64,000 nucleotides of DNA from Procambarus clarkii (GCF_040958095.1 NC_091177.1:932591-996590), one strand, 5' to 3'; shown: positions 20,673-32,486, counted from the stretch's first letter. A program made the numbers and translations. Notes: generated from the sequence alone by a model not told the origin.

Positions 20673-21171
20673 TTGAACCCAAAGATGCATTTACCAGTTT
20701 TATCGTATTGCGTATTGAAAGTTAGTTTGTTCTCAAGTATATGATACTATTTCATACTAGAATGTGCTGAATAGTTAGGCTTCATTTGGGTTAGATGATA
20801 AGGTTTTGTTGGTCGTTATTGGTATTTTTAGTACGTGAATGAAACGTTTATGTCGGTGTGACTCGAGCAGAAGACGTGAACAAAGCAGTGCTTGAGAAAA
20901 GCTCATGCATCAGTTGTGAGTTATGTGTAAAGTGGCTTTTTCAGTCATAAACGGGTTTGGTGGCTGGATTAACGAGCATTTTCTCCTTGTTGATAAGGAC
21001 CTAGCCTATCGTTTCGATGCTCATTTGTCGTGAAACTTTCTTCATTCATCTCCAGCCTGAACAGTATCTCCAGTATATTGTATTTTCAACCCATATATTC
21101 CTAAACCGACTTAACCAAAACACTGTACCTAACCTAACTACGTACAAACCCACAGTATACAATAATATTCA
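20673..21171. other. Unassigned sequence
   Basis: No feature recognised. Confidence 0.4.
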
Positions 21172-21240
21172 CGCGATGAGTCACAATAACCTGGCTAAAG
21201 TATGTTGACCAGACCACACACTAAAAGGTGAAGGGACGAT
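21172..21240 (-). repeat. Dispersed repeat P, partial
   Basis: GCGATGAGTCACAATAACC, TATGTTGACCAGACCACACA and GGTGAAGGGACGAT match one arm of the palindrome at 63645-63842. Confidence 0.7.
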
Positions 21241-21509
21241 AAATAATATTGTCGTATGTTTAAAACAATAATATTGTTTTATGTTTGAGAAAAACTTGAT
21301 TGTATGGAAATCACTTTGTCAGTTGTCTACTGTATAACTCAACTACTGACTTATTAAAATCCATGTCAGTATATAACTTATATCTTAGGCTGTGGGATTA
21401 GTTGCCTCAGACTATGCTATGCCAAGCTCCCGCTCAACCCAATCACGCATTTGTAATTTTTTGTAATTAGTTCATTTTGTCGTGGACATGGAGCCTGGAT
21501 ATGTATATA

Positions 21510-21800
21510 TGTCGTGCCTAATATCAAGAATCGCACTACTTGGCCTAATATGCAAGGTCCGATTTGCCTAACTGGCTGAATGATTTTCGTTATTTTTTCA
21601 TATATTTCTTTCCAGAGTGGAGCTTTTCTAACAATAATAATAAATTAGGAACATGAATGGCTGACTATGTTATATTAGGGTAGGTTAGGTTTGATCAAAT
21701 TTCTATGTTAATTTTGAATGAAAGTAAACAAAAAATGAAATTTGTTATGTAATGTACAAATGCTTAATTTGCTTAATTATATTGCATTTTAAAAGTAAAA
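21510..21800. mobile_element. MITE B, truncated copy
   Basis: Starts TGTCGTGCCTAATATCAAG after a TATATA context, keeps ATATGCAAGGTCCGATTTGCC and the TTAGGTTTGATCAAATTTC interior, but lacks the right inverted repeat. Confidence 0.65.
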
Positions 21801-21930
21801 GGGAAACAAAACTAATTTATATTGGTTTTGGGGCTATATCCATGTAGTTACCCATGCAATTACTTGCTATCCCACACTCTATTGCATGGGCCAGGATTAT
21901 AACTAGTCGGGATGGGGGGGGGGGGTGATC

Positions 21931-22244
21931 TGTCCTTTTACAAATTACGTCTGAATTTGCCCGTATGCCCGAAAATGGACGTAATTTGAAAATAAAAAAT
22001 AATTGAAAATAAATTTTAGATTTTTTTATTCCAAAACAGTGCAGGAAATTCTCCGAAGGTTTCAAAACGTCGTGAAAAACGTTAATTGAAAGTTTCCTCT
22101 CCTAACCTTACTGAGTAAGCCGGAGGACTCAAACAGAAAACGGGACAGTACATCACTTACGTGAGCCGATTTCATTTCAAATTACGTCCACTTTTGGCCA
22201 TAGCGCGCATACGAGCGGAAAGCGACGTTATTTTTAAGAGGACG
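21931..22244. mobile_element. MITE A, diverged copy
   Basis: The ends TGTCCTTTTACAAATTACGT and (inverted) CGTCCTCTTAAAAATAACGT, with the shared middle GAGTAAGCCGGAGGACTC and AACAGAAAACGGGACAGT, identify it as the 4620-4970 family. Confidence 0.75.
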
Positions 22245-22284
22245 GGTTGCATTATCATGATTGGGGGACGATACTTTGTCGTGA

Positions 22285-22910
22285 TGGCAGGATGAAAGCT
22301 GGTCACGATGGGGAATGGTAACTGGTCATAATGGGGAGTGGTAACTGGTCGTGATGAGGGATTGTAACTGGTCATAATGGGGAGTGGTAACTGGTCGTGA
22401 TGGGGAGTGGTAACTGGTCGTGATGAGGGATTGTAACGGGTCGTGATGGGGAATGGTAACTGGTCGTGATGGGGGATTGTAACTGGTCGTGATGGGGGAT
22501 TGTAACTGGTCGTGATGGGGAATGGTAACTGGTCATAATGGGGAGTGGTAACTGGTCGTGATGAGGGAGATTAACTGGTCGTGATGGGGAATGGTAACTG
22601 GTCGTGATGGGGAATGGAAACTGGTCATAATGTGGAGTGGTAACTGGTCGTGATGAGGGATTGTAACTGGTCGTGATGGGGAATGGAAACTGGTCGTGAT
22701 GGGGAATGGAAACTGGTCGTGATGGAGGATTGTAACTGGTCGTGATGGGGGATTGTAACTGGTCGTGATGGGGGATTGTAACTGGTCGTGATGGGGGATT
22801 GTAACTGGTCGTGATGGGGGATTGTAACTGGTCGTGATGGAGGATTGTAACTGGTCGTGATCGGGAGTGGTAACTGGTCGTAATGGAGGATTGTAACTGG
22901 TCGTGATGGG
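22285..22910. repeat. Minisatellite, 23-bp unit, ~27 copies
   Basis: Tandem GGTCGTGATGGGGAATGGTA plus ACT, with variants GGATTG, GAGTGG and TCATAA. It starts about 40 bases after the MITE A copy ends. Confidence 0.95.
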
Positions 22911-23849
22911 GCGACTTTCTCGTTTAGTCCCGGTTAACCTTCTAAACGTTAGCTACTTTACTAAGGAAGGAAAACAGTGTCTTGCTTAACGAGTTGCGGC
23001 GGGTCTGTGTATTTCTCGTTAACCTTTCCTTTTACTCTTTTGAAAATGAACACATAAAAAAAAAAATTGTCTCGTTAACGAAGGACATAAAAGATGGTCC
23101 GTGATAAAAGTCTGTGTTGACTCCACGACCAAAACTTTAGGGTAATGGCAACACTAGGCAGCTGCCCCCCTCCCCCTCCCCCTCCCCCTTCCTTCCTCTT
23201 CTCTATTCCCCCCTCCTCCTTTCCATCCCTCTCCCACCTATCCCCCCTACTCCCCCACCAATCCCCCTCATAATTCCTCCCCTCTCCCCCACCGCCCATC
23301 TCCCTCCGGCCGGCGGTGTGCGTACGATAATTTAGTGTATCGTGCCTGGCGGGTTAAAAGTTGTTGTACGCGGCGCATACGTTAGCGCGCGCGCTATGAT
23401 AATATAGTTTATCAGAGTTTACCGGTGAGCCATTTAATGAAATTATGATCGCCAGCTGCGAGTCTGGAGTTTCTTGCTTTCCATATATATTCTCTACAAA
23501 TTATTTAATGGAAGAGAAAACGAGGCAAGGCTCAATATTTATAACATTGTCTTAGACAAGCTGCTATAGTCTTGAAAAAAAAATTCGGAAAGAATGTTTA
23601 AGGATTATATATTTTTTTTATTAAATGCCAAATAATTTATCGTGTAGGTCATATTGTTTTTATGAGCAGAGTAATGGATATATGCGAGGTTACATATACA
23701 ATGTTACTGAAGGGAGATTCATTTTTATTTTTCCGATGTTACAAACCCTTTTTTTTTAAACCTATTTGTAAAAAAAAAATAGTAGCTTTTAGGGTTTTGT
23801 TCGGTACTTAGTACGTTCAGTGTTAAGTACTTAATACTCGGTACTTAAC
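22911..23849. other. Unassigned sequence; pyrimidine-rich 23160-23300
   Basis: A C/T-rich block at 23160-23300 opens a Gly/Glu-rich minus-strand frame that I treat as low complexity. 23370-23400 is GC-rich (GCGCGCGC). Confidence 0.45.
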
Positions 23850-24030
23850 ACTTAACTTGTTCAGTCCGCACGCAACCCAGTGAACCTGGGTTCGATTCCC
23901 GGGCAGGACGAGTAATGTGGACACGTTTTCTTACATTTAATGAAAGGCCAATCGTTGGCCTTTGTCCTGCGGGACCTCGGTAACACTTCCAGGCTTCCTG
24001 TTCCCGACAATGGGAACTAACAGGAGGTAA
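23850..24030 (+). mobile_element. SINE-like sequence with tRNA B box
   Basis: GGGTTCGATTCCCGGGCAGG is a good B box. The A-box part is degraded. The body contains a small hairpin, GGCCAATCGTTGGCC. Confidence 0.45.
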
Positions 24031-24244
24031 ACTACACATCAACAGGAGGTAAACTCTACACATCGTGGTATACATGTATACCGTTGAAGAAGAGGAGAGG
24101 AAGTTTGTTTACCTTACCTTCTTAGCCAAGGGCAAGGCTTTCTGCGAGGTCACCCAACCACCCACTAGCCAGACACGAAACTGACCGGACATTAAATTGA
24201 CAGACTTAAGGAACACAAAGGTTAAGTCTCCAGACACACAAACA
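24031..24244. other. Unassigned sequence
   Basis: Nothing recognised. Confidence 0.4.
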
Positions 24245-24385
24245 CTTATTATTATTAACATCTTTATTGACAAAATTAATTACAATTTTGCCTAATCTGA
24301 GGATTTTGATAGTCTTATTAAAGTGAGGATAATGCTGGTATTCACTGTCACGCAGGACAGAGGGTCATACACAAGACAAACACTG
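24245..24385 (-). repeat. I-type LINE 3' UTR end with (AAT)n tail
   Basis: Same 3' end as 18317-18480, 5'-truncated to about 140 bases. Confidence 0.75.
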
Positions 24386-24464
24386 CTCTCTTCTGGCATG
24401 TATGGGACTCTAAATCATCCTATTGATTGGTCTTCTTCTAAAATAGTATTTCCTGTCTCTACTA

Positions 24465-24535
24465 CGGAGGCCTGGTCGACGACCGGGCCGCGGGGACACT
24501 AAAGCCCCGGAAGCACCTCAAGGTAGCTCAAGGTA
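24465..24535 (+). repeat. LINE/SINE 3' tail fragment
   Basis: GGAGGCCTGGTCGACGACCG, GGCCGCGGGGACACTAAAG and CACCTCAAGGTAGCTCAAGG: the tail shared by the 17685-17842 repeat and the SINEs. Confidence 0.7.
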
Positions 24536-24924
24536 GGTAGCTCTACTCGTCACTGACGCCGTCTTGTTGACTCGGCCTGATACACAACCTTCCCAACACG
24601 AGCCTTAGTCCTGGCTTTGTTGATGTTAACCTTTCGCAGTACATACACAAATGCTCCAACCTTCTTAACAAACGTGACTTGACTTAAGGCTACACCCTCT
24701 TTTATTTTTCTTATCTTCCTCTTATTCTTACTTCATCCCATTCTTCATTCATTTTATTATTACAGTCGTCCCAGTCGTAGCTTTCATCCTATTCTTATCT
24801 TTCACCTTACTCTTAACTACTTTTTTTTACCTGCGCCTCACCTCACTCGTTTCTTATTTATTGGCCCATTCCTTCCTCCCCCCCCCCCACAGAGACGGCA
24901 CCACTCCCGTTCCAGGTAAGTCCA
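24536..24924. other. Unassigned, pyrimidine-rich
   Basis: No recognised feature. Confidence 0.4.
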
Positions 24925-25145
24925 CTACGGGCTCACCATAGCCCGTGCTACTTGCCCCGCTCCTGTGCCAGGTAAGTTACGGGCTCACCATAGCCCGTGC
25001 TACTTGCCCCGCTCCTGTGCCAGGTAAGTTACGGGCTCACCATAGCCCGTGCTACTTGCCCCGCTCCTGTGCCAGGTAAGTTACGGGCTCACCATAGCCC
25101 GTGCTACTTGGAACCTGTTCCGAGTAGCTGAATCTATAACAACAA
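24925..25145 (+). repeat. Dispersed repeat H with four tandem 52-bp units
   Basis: ACGGGCTCACCATAGCCCGT and GCTCCTGTGCCAGGTAAGTT are repeated four times. The last copy continues into the family end GTTCCGAGTAGCTGAATCTA and ACAACAACAACA. Other copies in the window carry one unit only. Confidence 0.9.
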
Positions 25146-25281
25146 CAACATCCCCCCCCCCTCCAGTGCACTGAAACAGAAGCGAAAAAGCAACAGAGAA
25201 AAAAGGAGGAATCCCCACCTCCATTTAAAAACTTTGACCCAAATATCACAGTAACAAGGTTATCACGAATAACCGAACTCA

Positions 25282-25460
25282 ATTACGGGCTCGCCATAGC
25301 CCGTGCTATATGGACATTTTGTTCCGAGTAGCTAAGTCTAAAACAACAACAACATCCTATATAGGATGAATAGCCCCCTTTACGGGCTATTCATGCCCGT
25401 GTGGTCTGGTCATCATATCTTCAGCCACGTTATTGTGACTCATCGTGTGCATAGCCACAC
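25282..25460 (+). repeat. Repeat H copy, two short palindromes and repeat P fragment
   Basis: 25282-25352 is repeat H. 25354-25367 (ATCCTATATAGGAT) is a perfect palindrome. 25366-25394 is a hairpin with 11-bp arms (ATGAATAGCCC). 25405-25455 is part of repeat P. Confidence 0.7.
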
Positions 25461-25759
25461 ACACACACGAGCCGAAGGAATGTAACTGAATGCCCCAAAA
25501 GAAGTTGTAGAAACCACCTCTGTCGACCACACCTTCAAGGCCAGAGTCGACAGAGAATTCGAACATCAGAATAGTTTAAATTATCACGCCACAAGACACC
25601 ACAAGGCGGGGTCCAAGAGCTAGACCTCACGGCCCCCGTAGACACTGATAAGTAAGCACGTCACAAGGCTAAGAGTCACTTATAATTGTTGGTCGATCAA
25701 ATGTTAAGAAAACTCCTCCAGCTCGCATGCAAGCAAAACCATGCACAAGTAAACACAGT

Positions 25760-26755
25760 CAAGAGCAGCATAGCACAGCATAGCACCGCAGAGCACAGCA
25801 TAACACCGCAGAGCACAGCATAGCACCACCAAACACAGCATAACACCGCAGAGCACAGCATAACACCGCAGAGCACAGCATAGCACCACCAAACACAGCA
25901 TAACACCGCAGAGCACAGCATAGCACCACCAAACACAGCATAGCACCGCAGAGCACAACACAGCACCACCAAACACAACATAGCACCACCAAACACAACA
26001 TAGCACCACCAAGCACAACACAGCACCACCAAGCACAACATAGCACCACCAAACACAACACAGCACCACCAAGCACAACATAGCACCACCAAACACAACA
26101 TAGCACCATCAAGCACAGCATAGCACCACCAAGCACAACACAGCACCACCAAACACAACATAGCACCACCAAACACAACATAGCACCACCAAGCACAACA
26201 CAGCACCACCAAACACAACATAGCACCACCAAACACAGCATAGCACCACCAAGCACAACATAGCACCACCAAGCACAACATAGCACCACCAAACACAACA
26301 TAGCACCACCAAACACAGCTTAGCACCACCAAGCACAACATAGCACCACCAAGCACAACATAGCACCACCAAGCACAACACAGCACCACCAAACACAACA
26401 TAGCACCACCAAACACAACATAGCACCACCAAGCACAACACAGCACCACCAAGCACAACATAGCACCACCAAGCACAGCTTAGCACCACCAAGCACAACA
26501 TAGCACCACCAAGCACAGCATAGCACAACCAAGCACAGCTTAGCACCACCAAGCACAACATAGCACCACCAAGCACAACACAGCACCACCAAACACAACA
26601 TAGCACCACCAAACACAACATAGCACCACCAAGCACAACACAGCACCACCAAGCACAACATAGCACCACCAAGCACAGCTTAGCACCACCAAGCACAACA
26701 TAGCACCACCAAGCACAGCATAGCACAACCAAGCACAGCTTAGCACCGCAGATCA
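25760..26755. repeat. Minisatellite, 20-bp unit, ~50 copies
   Basis: The unit is TAGCACCACCAAGCACAACA with variants. Left-end units carry GCAGAGCACAGCA. Because 20 is not a multiple of 3 and the unit lacks stops in several minus-strand frames, it produces overlapping Cys/Val/Leu-rich open frames up to 259 codons, which are not genes. Confidence 0.97.
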
Positions 26756-26842
26756 TAGCCAAGCACAACCAATGAGAGCAACTAATGATGCAACACAGAA
26801 CACACACGACTCCACAGTCTCTGGCGGGTCAAGATAATCTCA

Positions 26843-26946
26843 AAGCTACCAAAGCTACCAAAGCTACCAAAGCTACTAAAGCTACCAAAGCTACCAAAGC
26901 TACCAAAGCTACCAAAGCTACTAAAGCTACTAAAGCTACCAAAGGT
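26843..26946. repeat. Minisatellite, 9-bp unit
   Basis: About eleven copies of AAAGCTACC with occasional AAAGCTACT. Confidence 0.95.
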
Positions 26947-27069
26947 GAACAACAGCGGCATTGAGCCGTCACGTTATACTATAGGGAAGGAACATTTAGC
27001 TCAAGAAAATGTTGATAAATAGCGTGGCCGCTGACTGCAATCATTTTAATCTTCCCTTTGAAAGACCTT

Positions 27070-27190
27070 AGTGTGTGTGTGTGTGTGTGTTGGAGGAGCG
27101 GGGGAAGGGGGGGGGGGGGAGGGATTAAGGTGTGTGTGTGTGTTGGTGGAGCGGGGGGGAGGGAGGGGTTAAGGTGTGTGTGTGTGTGTT
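27070..27190. repeat. (GT)n and G-rich low-complexity DNA
   Basis: GT repeats alternate with G runs. Confidence 0.9.
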
Positions 27191-27194
27191 TACT

Positions 27195-27500
27195 CTTTGA
27201 ATTTGCTATTTGTGCCGTCAGGATCGATCTGTTAGCTCTTGGACCCCGACTTTCTAACCACCGGTTGTCTAATGTACTGTCTCTCGACCCATTTTTCCCT
27301 CTATCATATGTGCTACATATATATTTCTCTTTAATAAACACACACATATATCCAGGAAGCAGCCCGCTCGGCCACCAGGACCTGTGTGTGTGTGTGTATT
27401 TACTATTTGTGCCTGTGGAATCGAGCTATTAGCTCTTGGACGCCGCCTTTTTAGCCAATCTATTTTTCCTTTGTTATATCCACTACATATATTAATCTCT
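27195..27500 (-). repeat. Two CR1/L2-like 3' UTR fragments
   Basis: 27195-27330 (GATCTGTTAGCTCTTGGACC, GGTTGTCTAATGTACTG) and 27385-27500 (GAGCTATTAGCTCTTGGACG) are inverted copies of the 1420-1530 signature. They are separated by a short SINE body piece near 27355 and a GT tract. Confidence 0.55.
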
Positions 27501-27514
27501 AACACACGCACACA

Positions 27515-27695
27515 CCCACATTCCCAGGAAGCAGCCCGTAACAGCTGTCTAACTCCCAGGTACCTATTTATTGCTAGGTGAACAGGGGCACTAGGGTGAA
27601 AGAAACTGTCCATTTGTTTCCGCCTCGGCCGGGAATCGAACCCGGTCTCTTTGGGCTACGACCCCCGAACGCTGTCCACACATCCGCGAAGCCCC
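27515..27695 (-). mobile_element. tRNA-headed SINE, subfamily 2
   Basis: Minus strand: the B box GGGTTCGATTCCCGGCCGAG, then GCGGAAACAAATGGACAG and GCAATAAATAGGTACCTGG. Closest to 16430-16735. Confidence 0.8.
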
Positions 27696-27704
27696 CGTGT
27701 GTGT

Positions 27705-28300
27705 ATGTGAGAGTGTACTCGCCTAATTGTACTCACATATTTGTGTCTGCAGGATCGAGCTCTAGCTCTCGAAATCCCGCCTATTTAGCCGTCGGTTGTT
27801 TAAGCAATGGCTCCTGTCCTATTTCCCTATCATGTCTACTTTTAAAATTATGAATGGAGTTTGCTTCCACAACCTCCTCCTTGAGCTCATTCAATTTTGC
27901 CACTACTTACGATAAATGAAAACTTGTTAACGTCTTTATCTGAGTCACAAGCTTCCACCTATGCCCTCTTGTTCCATTGGCTTTATCGGGAATATTTTCT
28001 TAATTTCCACTCTGTCAATCTGCTTAAGTATTTTATATGTCTTTATTATGTCTCCCATCTCTATCATTTATTCTAGCGTCGTCAGGTCCAGTTGTTTCAG
28101 TCGCTTTTCATACCCTATTAATTTTGGGACGAGCCTCGTCGCAAACGTCTGACATTTTTCCAGTATCCTTATGTGTCTCTTTAGTTGGGGCTCCATGATG
28201 GGGCGGCATACTGAGACTGGTCTCACATAGGCAGTGTCAAGCCCTCTAAATACCTCCTTATTTAGGTTCCTTATTTAGGTTCTTTAATATTTGCTAGTGT
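27705..28300 (-). mobile_element. CR1/L2-like LINE, C-terminal and 3' UTR relic
   Basis: Minus-strand text in several frames corresponds to the end of the RT ORF: a KTYKILKQID-like segment, a YEKRLKQLDLT-like segment and a region that equals LEKCQTFATRLVPKL in related copies. The 3' UTR with the GGATCGAGCT/CTCGAAATCC signature lies at 27715-27850. Heavily decayed. Confidence 0.6.
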
Positions 28301-28481
28301 AGAGTATGCTGCTGATGTTATCCTACTTATATGTGCCTCTGAAGTTCCATTTATTTAGCTTCCATTTATATAGAACATTCTCATATATGTGTGGCTCATT
28401 TGTGTCTCATATTTCAATCTGTCACCTCATTCTTGCGCACTCTACTCTATACCATGATTGTATAGAGGGTCCCTTATAAGG

Positions 28482-28640
28482 GGTCTCGGTGGTACAGTTG
28501 GGTTTGTTCTCGTGTCGCAGTCGAGAATTTCGGGTTTGAATCCCGGGCGTGACAGAAATGGTTTAGGCACATGTCCTCTCACCTAATGCCTAACATTCTT
28601 CTAGCAGTAAATAGGTACCAAGAAGTTATCTTTTTTGTGG
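28482..28640 (+). mobile_element. tRNA-headed SINE, subfamily 3, truncated
   Basis: GGTCTCGGTGGTACAGTTGG (A-box region), GGGTTTGAATCCCGGGCGTG (B box), then AGCAGTAAATAGGTACC as in the other subfamilies. Confidence 0.65.
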
Positions 28641-28784
28641 GATTCCATCCTGGGGAAGGTCAGTGGTTCGATCTTGGGCAACCTCAATACAAACTTAACA
28701 TAATAAAATCACAGGAAGTTTGGAGGCTTTTCCTGAAGCCAGTCCAAGTGTTGACGTGTGACCGGCCAAGCACTCGAGTGAAGG

Positions 28785-29012
28785 GTTATCTTGAGATGAT
28801 TTCGGGGCTTTAGTGTCCCCGCAGCCCGGTCCTCGACCCACAGGAAGCAGCCCGTGACAGCTGACTAACACCCAGGTACCTATTTTACTGCTAGGTAACA
28901 GGGGCATAGGGTGAAAGAAACTCTGCCTATTGTTTCTCGCCGGCGCCTGGAATCGAACCCTGGACCACAGGATCACAAGTCCAGCGTGCTGTCCGCTCGG
29001 CCGACCGGCTCC
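28785..29012 (-). mobile_element. Main tRNA-headed SINE
   Basis: Full-length minus-strand copy from GGAGCCGGTCGGCCGAGCGG to TCATCTCAAGATAAC, with a small deletion in the GGCCTGG part of the tail. Confidence 0.92.
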
Positions 29013-29455
29013 AACCTAGGGTGACCTAGGGTGAGGTAGGTCAACACCGGACGCCCCGGCCAACTTTACATACACACAAGAAATAACACGAACGTGATTT
29101 TTTTCTGTGCGTTCTAAATGCTCCTTAGATTTTTCCTTAAATTCTCTTGTATATTGGTACCAATTTGGCCGTTTTCAAAATTTTTGGTAGGTTTCCCTTT
29201 CCTTGTAAAGAACTTTTATTTTTATTTGTTTAAAAGTAACAAATATATATGTACATATACAAGAAAAACAATGGAAATCCTTGCAATTACAAAGAACGTA
29301 ATAGACAAGTAGAACAACCAACATACACAATTATCACACGCCTAACAACTCTCAGAAATATGTAGGCGTAATAACACAACACAGAAGTAAAGCCACACAC
29401 CAAAGTATAGCAACATTGCAACACTAATACAAGTATTTGTTAAGTTTAGATTAGT
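29013..29455. other. Unassigned AT-rich sequence
   Basis: No feature recognised. Confidence 0.4.
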
Positions 29456-29459
29456 TCAT

Positions 29460-29595
29460 TTATTATGCACCCCATACCCATCGTGTGGGCGGTAGTGGCA
29501 AGGGTTACAGAGGCACACAATGGGCTCAGGGACTGAACCCCACAATTCATTTAGCTAAGCAAGTTACAATCTTGATGAGCTAGTTACAAAATTCA
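29460..29595. repeat. Dispersed repeat (CACCCCATACCC family)
   Basis: Second copy of the 13175-13340 repeat, with GGCGGTAGTGGCAAGGGTTA and CAATGGGCTCAGGGACTGAA. Confidence 0.65.
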
Positions 29596-29739
29596 TAATA
29601 TTTGTTAAGAAAACACTTTGTACAATTATGACAACAGAAAGGGCGGTCATCCTACACATTGTGAAGAACTGAATAATATAGCAAGAATTGTTATATACTA
29701 TATATATAGTATTGATATATACTATAAATAGCTTTTTGT

Positions 29740-29930
29740 GTGTATCACCTCCCCGGCTTGGCGCCGTCTTTGGGTAACTCCTTACGGGTACCTTAAGGTG
29801 CTTCCGGGGATTAGCGTCCCCGCGGCCCGGTCGTCGACCAGGCCTCCTGGTTGCTGAACTGGTCAACCAGGCTGTTGGACGCGGCTGCTCGGAGCCTGAC
29901 GTACGAATCACAGCCTGGTTCATCAGGTAA
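29740..29930 (-). repeat. LINE-like 3' end, inverted copy
   Basis: Minus strand: GATTCGTACGTCAGGCTCCG, CCTGGTTGACCAGTTCAGCA, GGAGGCCTGGTCGACGACCG and a CACCTTAAGGTACC end. Same family as 17685-17842. Confidence 0.65.
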
Positions 29931-30063
29931 CTACTTGGTAACTACTTAACTTTGTGTGTATCAATAATGAGATCTTGTTGTTTGTACCTGAACCTTTCAT
30001 CACATCCTGTAGTTGGTCTCTTGACTCTTCTGTTTATCACACATACTGTGGTCAGTCTGTCCT

Positions 30064-30073
30064 GTGTGTGTGT

Positions 30074-30160
<87 letters not shown>
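30064..30160. repeat. (GT)n microsatellite
   Basis: Nearly perfect GT tract of about 95 bases. Confidence 0.97.
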
Positions 30161-30162
<2 letters not shown>

Positions 30163-30179
30163 GTCTCCAGAAACCCTTA

Positions 30180-31070
30180 GATGGCATGTAAACTCAGATT
30201 CCAGCTGGAAATCATCTGGGGAAACTTTCCGTGAACACTTTGCATACTAATCATTACCCGGTCGTTTACAGACATCTTCCTCATCTGGCTATGAATCAGT
30301 TTAGGTCCTTGGCTCTGGCTGATATATCATTTTCATATTACAAAGGGCTCTCCAGACGGCAATAAATAATATCTTCTCTGGCCTACAAGCCTTGGTTGGG
30401 GGGGGGGAGGGTAGGCTGGGTAATGGTTGGTTGTGGGGAAATGGGTAGTGGGAGCTGGGTAATGGTTGTCAGGTTGCAGTAATGGTTGTTGGAGAGAAAG
30501 GATGCGGAAAGGAAGATGGCAGGTAGTGAAGGGACGAAGGGAAAGGGGTAGGGAAGCGTGAAGGGATAGTGAAGGGTGAAGGAGCGGGATATGTTACACT
30601 GGTGTGAGCGGAAGCGGAGAACAAAACAGACCAAACATTAATAACAAAATTCCCCGGGTCTCAAAAGTTAACAACATCTTTAACTCTGCCTCTGTAATCA
30701 CCGAGAATAAGAACATTTAGCATGCCAGTCGCGTTTTTTACCGCTGGGACTCGTTTTATAACATCACGACAAGGGGGGGTCAAACACAGGCCAGTGATCT
30801 GAGAAGTTTCAACACCCGCTGGCCACGACGCAACATCATATCCTTTCGGAATTAACACCTGGACACACATACAACACACACGTAACATCCTCACATCCGC
30901 TACAACCCATAACATTCCTCCCTCCCACACATTCCCCGCCTCGTGCAATATTGCAAACTCAACAAATCATGTCAGCATTCACTCTACTGCGTCTTTGTTA
31001 CTTCTCTTTCCAAATTTCAAAATGGAATAAAAATCAAGCAAATAATAAAAAAGGGAACTCATAGTCTCTT
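30180..31070. other. Unassigned sequence with one unrecognised minus-strand frame
   Basis: 30948-30661 (minus) is an open frame of 95 codons with mixed, non-repetitive composition (VLIPKGYDVASWPAGVETSQ, then LNVLILGDYRGRVKDVVNF). It has no motif I know and no strong start or splice evidence. The rest is low-complexity or unassigned. Confidence 0.3.
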
Positions 31071-31074
31071 GCTG

Positions 31075-32250
31075 GTGTCCACGAGGGCCTGCTGGTGTCC
31101 ACGAGGGCCTGCTGGAGTCCACGAGGGCCTGCTGGTGTCCACGAGGGAATGCTGGTGTCCACGAGGGCCTGCTGGTGTCCACGAGGGCCTGCTGGAGTCC
31201 ACGAGGGCCTGCTGGTGTCCACGAGGGCCTGCTGGTGTCCACGAGGGCCTGCTGGAGTCCACGAGGGCCTGCTGGTGTCCATGAGGGGCTGCTGGTGTCC
31301 ACGAGGGAATGCTGGAGTCCACGAGGGCCTGCTGGTGTCCATGAGGGGCTGCTGGTGTCCACGAGGGCCTGCTGGTGTCCATGAGGGGCTGCTGGTGTCC
31401 ACGAGGGCCTGCTGGAGTCCACGAGGGCCTGATGGTGTCCATGAGGGGCTGCTGGTGTCCACGAGGGCCTGCTGGTGTCCACGAGGGCCTGCTGGAGTCC
31501 ACGAGGGCCTGCTGGTGTCCATGAGGGGCTGCTGGTGTCCACGAGGGGCTGCTGGTGTCCACGAGGGCCTGCTGGTGTCCACGAGGGCCTGCTGGTGTCC
31601 ACGAGGGCCTGCTGGAGTCCACGAGGGCCTGCTGGTGTCCACGAGGGCCTGCTGGTGTCCACGAGGGCCTGCTGGTGTCCACGAGGGCCTGCTGGTGTCC
31701 ACCAGGGCCTGTTGGTGTCCACGAGGGCCTGCTGGTGTCCACCAGGGCCTGCTGGTGTCCACCAGGGCCTGCTGGTGTCCACCAGGGCCTGCTGGTGTCC
31801 ACTAGGGCCTGCTGGTGTCCACCAGGGCCTGCTGGTGTCCACGAGGGCCTGCTGGTGTCCACCAGGGCCTGCTGGTGTCCACCAGCGCCTGCTGGTGTCC
31901 ACCAGGGCCTGCTGGTGTCCACCAGGGCCTGCTGGTGTCCACCAGGGCCTGCTGGTGTCCACGAGGGCCTGCTGGTGTCCACCAGGGCCTGCTGGTGTCC
32001 ACGAGGGCCTGCTGGTGTCCACCAGGACCTGCTGGTGTCCACGAGGGCCTGCTGGTGTCCACCAGGGCCTGCTGGTGTCCACCAGGGCCTGCTGGTGTCC
32101 ACGAGGACCTGCTGGTGTCCACCAGGGCCTGCTGGTGTCCACCAGGGCCTGCTGGTGTCCACGAGGGCCTGCTGGTGTCCACCAGGGCCTGCTGGTGTCC
32201 ACCAGGGCCTGCTGGTGTCCACGAGGACCTGCTGGTGTCCACGAGGGCCT
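31075..32250. repeat. Minisatellite, 20-bp unit, ~59 copies, two variant halves
   Basis: The unit is ACGAGGGCCTGCTGGTGTCC. Variants GGAGTCC and ATGAGGGGCT are confined to about 31095-31620, and ACCAGGG to about 31700-32210. Stop-free in several frames on both strands, giving apparent Pro/Thr/Trp/His-rich or Cys/Arg-rich frames up to 407 codons that I do not count as genes. Confidence 0.97.
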
Positions 32251-32432
32251 GCTTGGCCAACTGCTACGCCGTTCTTCACCGCCTGTCGTGTTATTACGAG
32301 CTGGAAGCCAGCCGTTTAGCCTAAGATAGATCCGTGTTAAATTACAGCGTGTGGAAGCCTAGCGTCGACACCCGTTTTTCCTCCTTCTGAAAATAGGATT
32401 CATGTGAAAGTCGCTGTTATTATTATTATTAA

Positions 32433-32486
<54 letters not shown>

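Noticed and set aside
25697-26807. Overlapping minus-strand open frames of up to 259 codons, Cys/Val/Leu/Trp-rich
   Set aside because: They are the 20-bp minisatellite read in several frames. The unit has no stop in them, the peptide repeats with a 60-bp superperiod, and there is no start context or non-repeat domain.
30661-30948. 95-codon minus-strand frame of mixed composition
   Set aside because: Not repetitive, but no recognisable motif, weak start context and no neighbouring exon; left as an unassigned observation.
31075-32250. CRISPR-like regular repeats
   Set aside because: Units are contiguous with no unique spacers, and the context is clearly eukaryotic.
30979-32329. Open frames of 236-407 codons on both strands
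   Set aside because: All arise from the 20-bp array at 31075-32250; frames on opposite strands are equally open, which argues against coding.
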